A stretch of 15,510 nt of DNA from Hyphococcus sp. (GTDB lineage Bacteria > Pseudomonadota > Alphaproteobacteria > Caulobacterales > Parvularculaceae): positions 1 through 15,510 of the forward strand of contig BQJH01000035.1 in NCBI GenBank assembly GCA_021604605.1. Reading direction: 5' to 3'. Positions within the stretch are counted from its first letter, which is position 1, and every line of letters starts with the position of its first letter. The translations under genes and the position numbers were made by a program. The notes under the pieces were generated by a model. It saw only the letters and a program-made list of their open reading frames with translations. It made no database searches and was not told the origin of the DNA. This document shows positions 14,329 through 15,510 of this stretch, piece by piece.

Positions 14329-15510
14329 TCAGCCTTGTTCAAGGGATAAGAAGTGCTGACTGTAGGCGCTCAGTTGAAGAGCGTCTTCGGTTGGCGCAAC
14401 GGCATGAGGTCGGTTTTTGTGATCACAAGGGCGGGTGTTATTTAAGAGGCTCGATTTCCAGGACACTGGTTCCGCCGACAAGTTAAAGACGCACAAAATC
14501 CGCTCTTCACCAAAACTACGAATAAAGGCGAGAAGGGGCGCATTTGTTTCAACGAATTCTATTTCGCCGGAAACCAAAGCCGGGTGCTCTTTGCGAAACG
14601 CTAACAACCGCCGTGTGAAATTTAATACAGAGGCCTCATTTGTGTCCTGTTGATCAACCGCCATCGCCGGGTGCCGCGCATCAACTGGCAGCCACGGCTC
14701 GCCGGTGCTGAAACCAGCATTAGGTTTTTCACTTTCCCAAGGCATTGGCGTGCGCGCGCCGTCACGGCCAGAACCATTAGGCCAGAACCGGATCGCTTCC
14801 GGATCGCGTAGCTGTTCAAACGGCACATTCCCTTGCGGCAGTCCAAGTTCTTCCCCCTGATAAAGAAAGGTAGTGCCGCGTAAGGAACAAAGCAGCGCCA
14901 CCAAGAGTTTGGCAAATGCGGGATCATCGCTCGCTTTGTTCCACCGGCTTACCGCCCGCGTCATATCGTGATTGGAAAATGACCAGGACGGCCACGCTTT
15001 GTCGTCGGTCCATTCGGTGAGGGTTGAGCCGATTAAATCCGGCGTCAAACTTTCTGCATTTAAAAATTTGAAATTATAAGCGGTGTGCAATCGGTCGGGC
15101 CCGCTCGTGTAGTCGAGACTGCGCGCGATATGATGGTCGCTGAAAATCTCTGCGACACTCATCCGGTCAGAATATTGATCGATGACGCCGCGCAGTTTTT
15201 TGACGAACTCGATTGTCTCCGGGCGAGAGCGATTAAACTGATGCTGCTGAGTATGATAAGGTCGCGCAGGGTTTTTGGCGCCGCTCGGCGGATTGTCTCT
15301 CAGTTCGGCGTCATGAAAATAATAATTCGCCACATCAAGGCGAAACCCATCAACACCCCGATCAAGCCAGAAGCGAGCCACATCTAAAATGGCGTCTTGT
15401 ACTGCAGAATTATGGAAATTGAGATCCGGTTGCTCGGACAAGAAATTATGCAGATAATATTGCTGGCGACCCTCGTCCCATGTCCATGCAGGCCCGCCAA
15501 AAACGGAGAG
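14329..15510 (-). CDS. GH13 alpha-glucosidase, C-terminal part (5' end beyond the window)
   Basis: The visible 393 residues continue in frame to the window edge; the reading upstream of the internal TTG at 15441 (FGGPAWTWDEGRQQYYLHNF) is clearly family sequence, so that TTG is not the start. It hydrolyses terminal alpha-glucosidic bonds of maltose- or sucrose-like sugars. Catalytic landmarks: QPDLNFHN; the nucleophile Asp in GVDGFRLDVAN (codon 15334-15336); the acid/base Glu in SVAEIFSD; the stabilising Asp in FSNHDMTR; then TFLYQGEELGLPQ and the PMPWE region typical of oligo-1,6-glucosidase/alpha-glucosidase relatives (likely subfamily GH13_23, from memory). A C-terminal beta-domain ends in HFLSLEQG. 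Roughly 140-160 N-terminal residues are missing. No signal peptide can be judged. All visible catalytic residues are intact. Confidence 0.94.
   Translation of the reverse strand, partial: LSVFGGPAWTWDEGRQQYYLHNFLSEQPDLNFHNSAVQDAILDVARFWLDRGVDGFRLDVANYYFHDAELRDNPPSGAKNPARPYHTQQHQFNRSRPETIEFVKKLRGVIDQYSDRMSVAEIFSDHHIARSLDYTSGPDRLHTAYNFKFLNAESLTPDLIGSTLTEWTDDKAWPSWSFSNHDMTRAVSRWNKASDDPAFAKLLVALLCSLRGTTFLYQGEELGLPQGNVPFEQLRDPEAIRFWPNGSGRDGARTPMPWESEKPNAGFSTGEPWLPVDARHPAMAVDQQDTNEASVLNFTRRLLAFRKEHPALVSGEIEFVETNAPLLAFIRSFGEERILCVFNLSAEPVSWKSSLLNNTRPCDHKNRPHAVAPTEDALQLSAYSQHFLSLEQG

Overview
The window looks like an ordinary chromosomal stretch of a Gram-negative bacterium, probably an alphaproteobacterium. 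The evidence is outer-membrane proteins, an outer-membrane-type lipoprotein, an RND-superfamily exporter, and an alpha-glucosidase that reads like the GH13 enzymes of marine and rhizobial alphaproteobacteria. The taxon is an inference. No insertion sequence, integrase, CRISPR array or phage gene was seen.

Layout. (1) 1-398, plus strand: the end of a YkgJ-type cysteine-cluster protein, then a tRNA-Leu(CAG) with an encoded CCA and a TTGACA promoter element. (2) 474-5612, minus strand: a four-gene unit read as TetR regulator > MMPL/RND permease > LolA-like periplasmic protein > outer-membrane beta-barrel. Together these span the inner membrane, periplasm and outer membrane, which suggests a lipid or hydrophobic-compound export route. 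A nested 35-bp palindrome lies over the likely tetR promoter. (3) 5884-10598, minus strand: a compact three-gene operon read as a 566-aa coiled-coil protein > a two-ring Clp/Hsp100-type AAA+ ATPase with a degenerate first ring > a single-pass membrane protein with four cysteines on the periplasmic side. I do not recognise this trio as a named system; it is the most interesting part of the window. (4) 10599-10972: a 374-bp divergent intergenic region with several small palindromes and repeats. (5) 10973-14320, plus strand: a 1115-aa lipoprotein fusing TolB/PD40-type beta-propeller repeats to an amidohydrolase domain. (6) 14329-15510, minus strand: the C-terminal three quarters of a GH13 alpha-glucosidase that runs off the window.

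How they fit together. Region 2 is probably autoregulated by its TetR protein. In region 3 the last two genes overlap by ATGA and the first two are 12-15 bp apart, so the three proteins are probably made together. The coiled-coil protein could be an adaptor or scaffold, the AAA+ protein the motor, and the membrane protein an anchor or envelope sensor; those roles are inference. Regions 5 and 6 are convergent, with only 8 bp between their stop codons.
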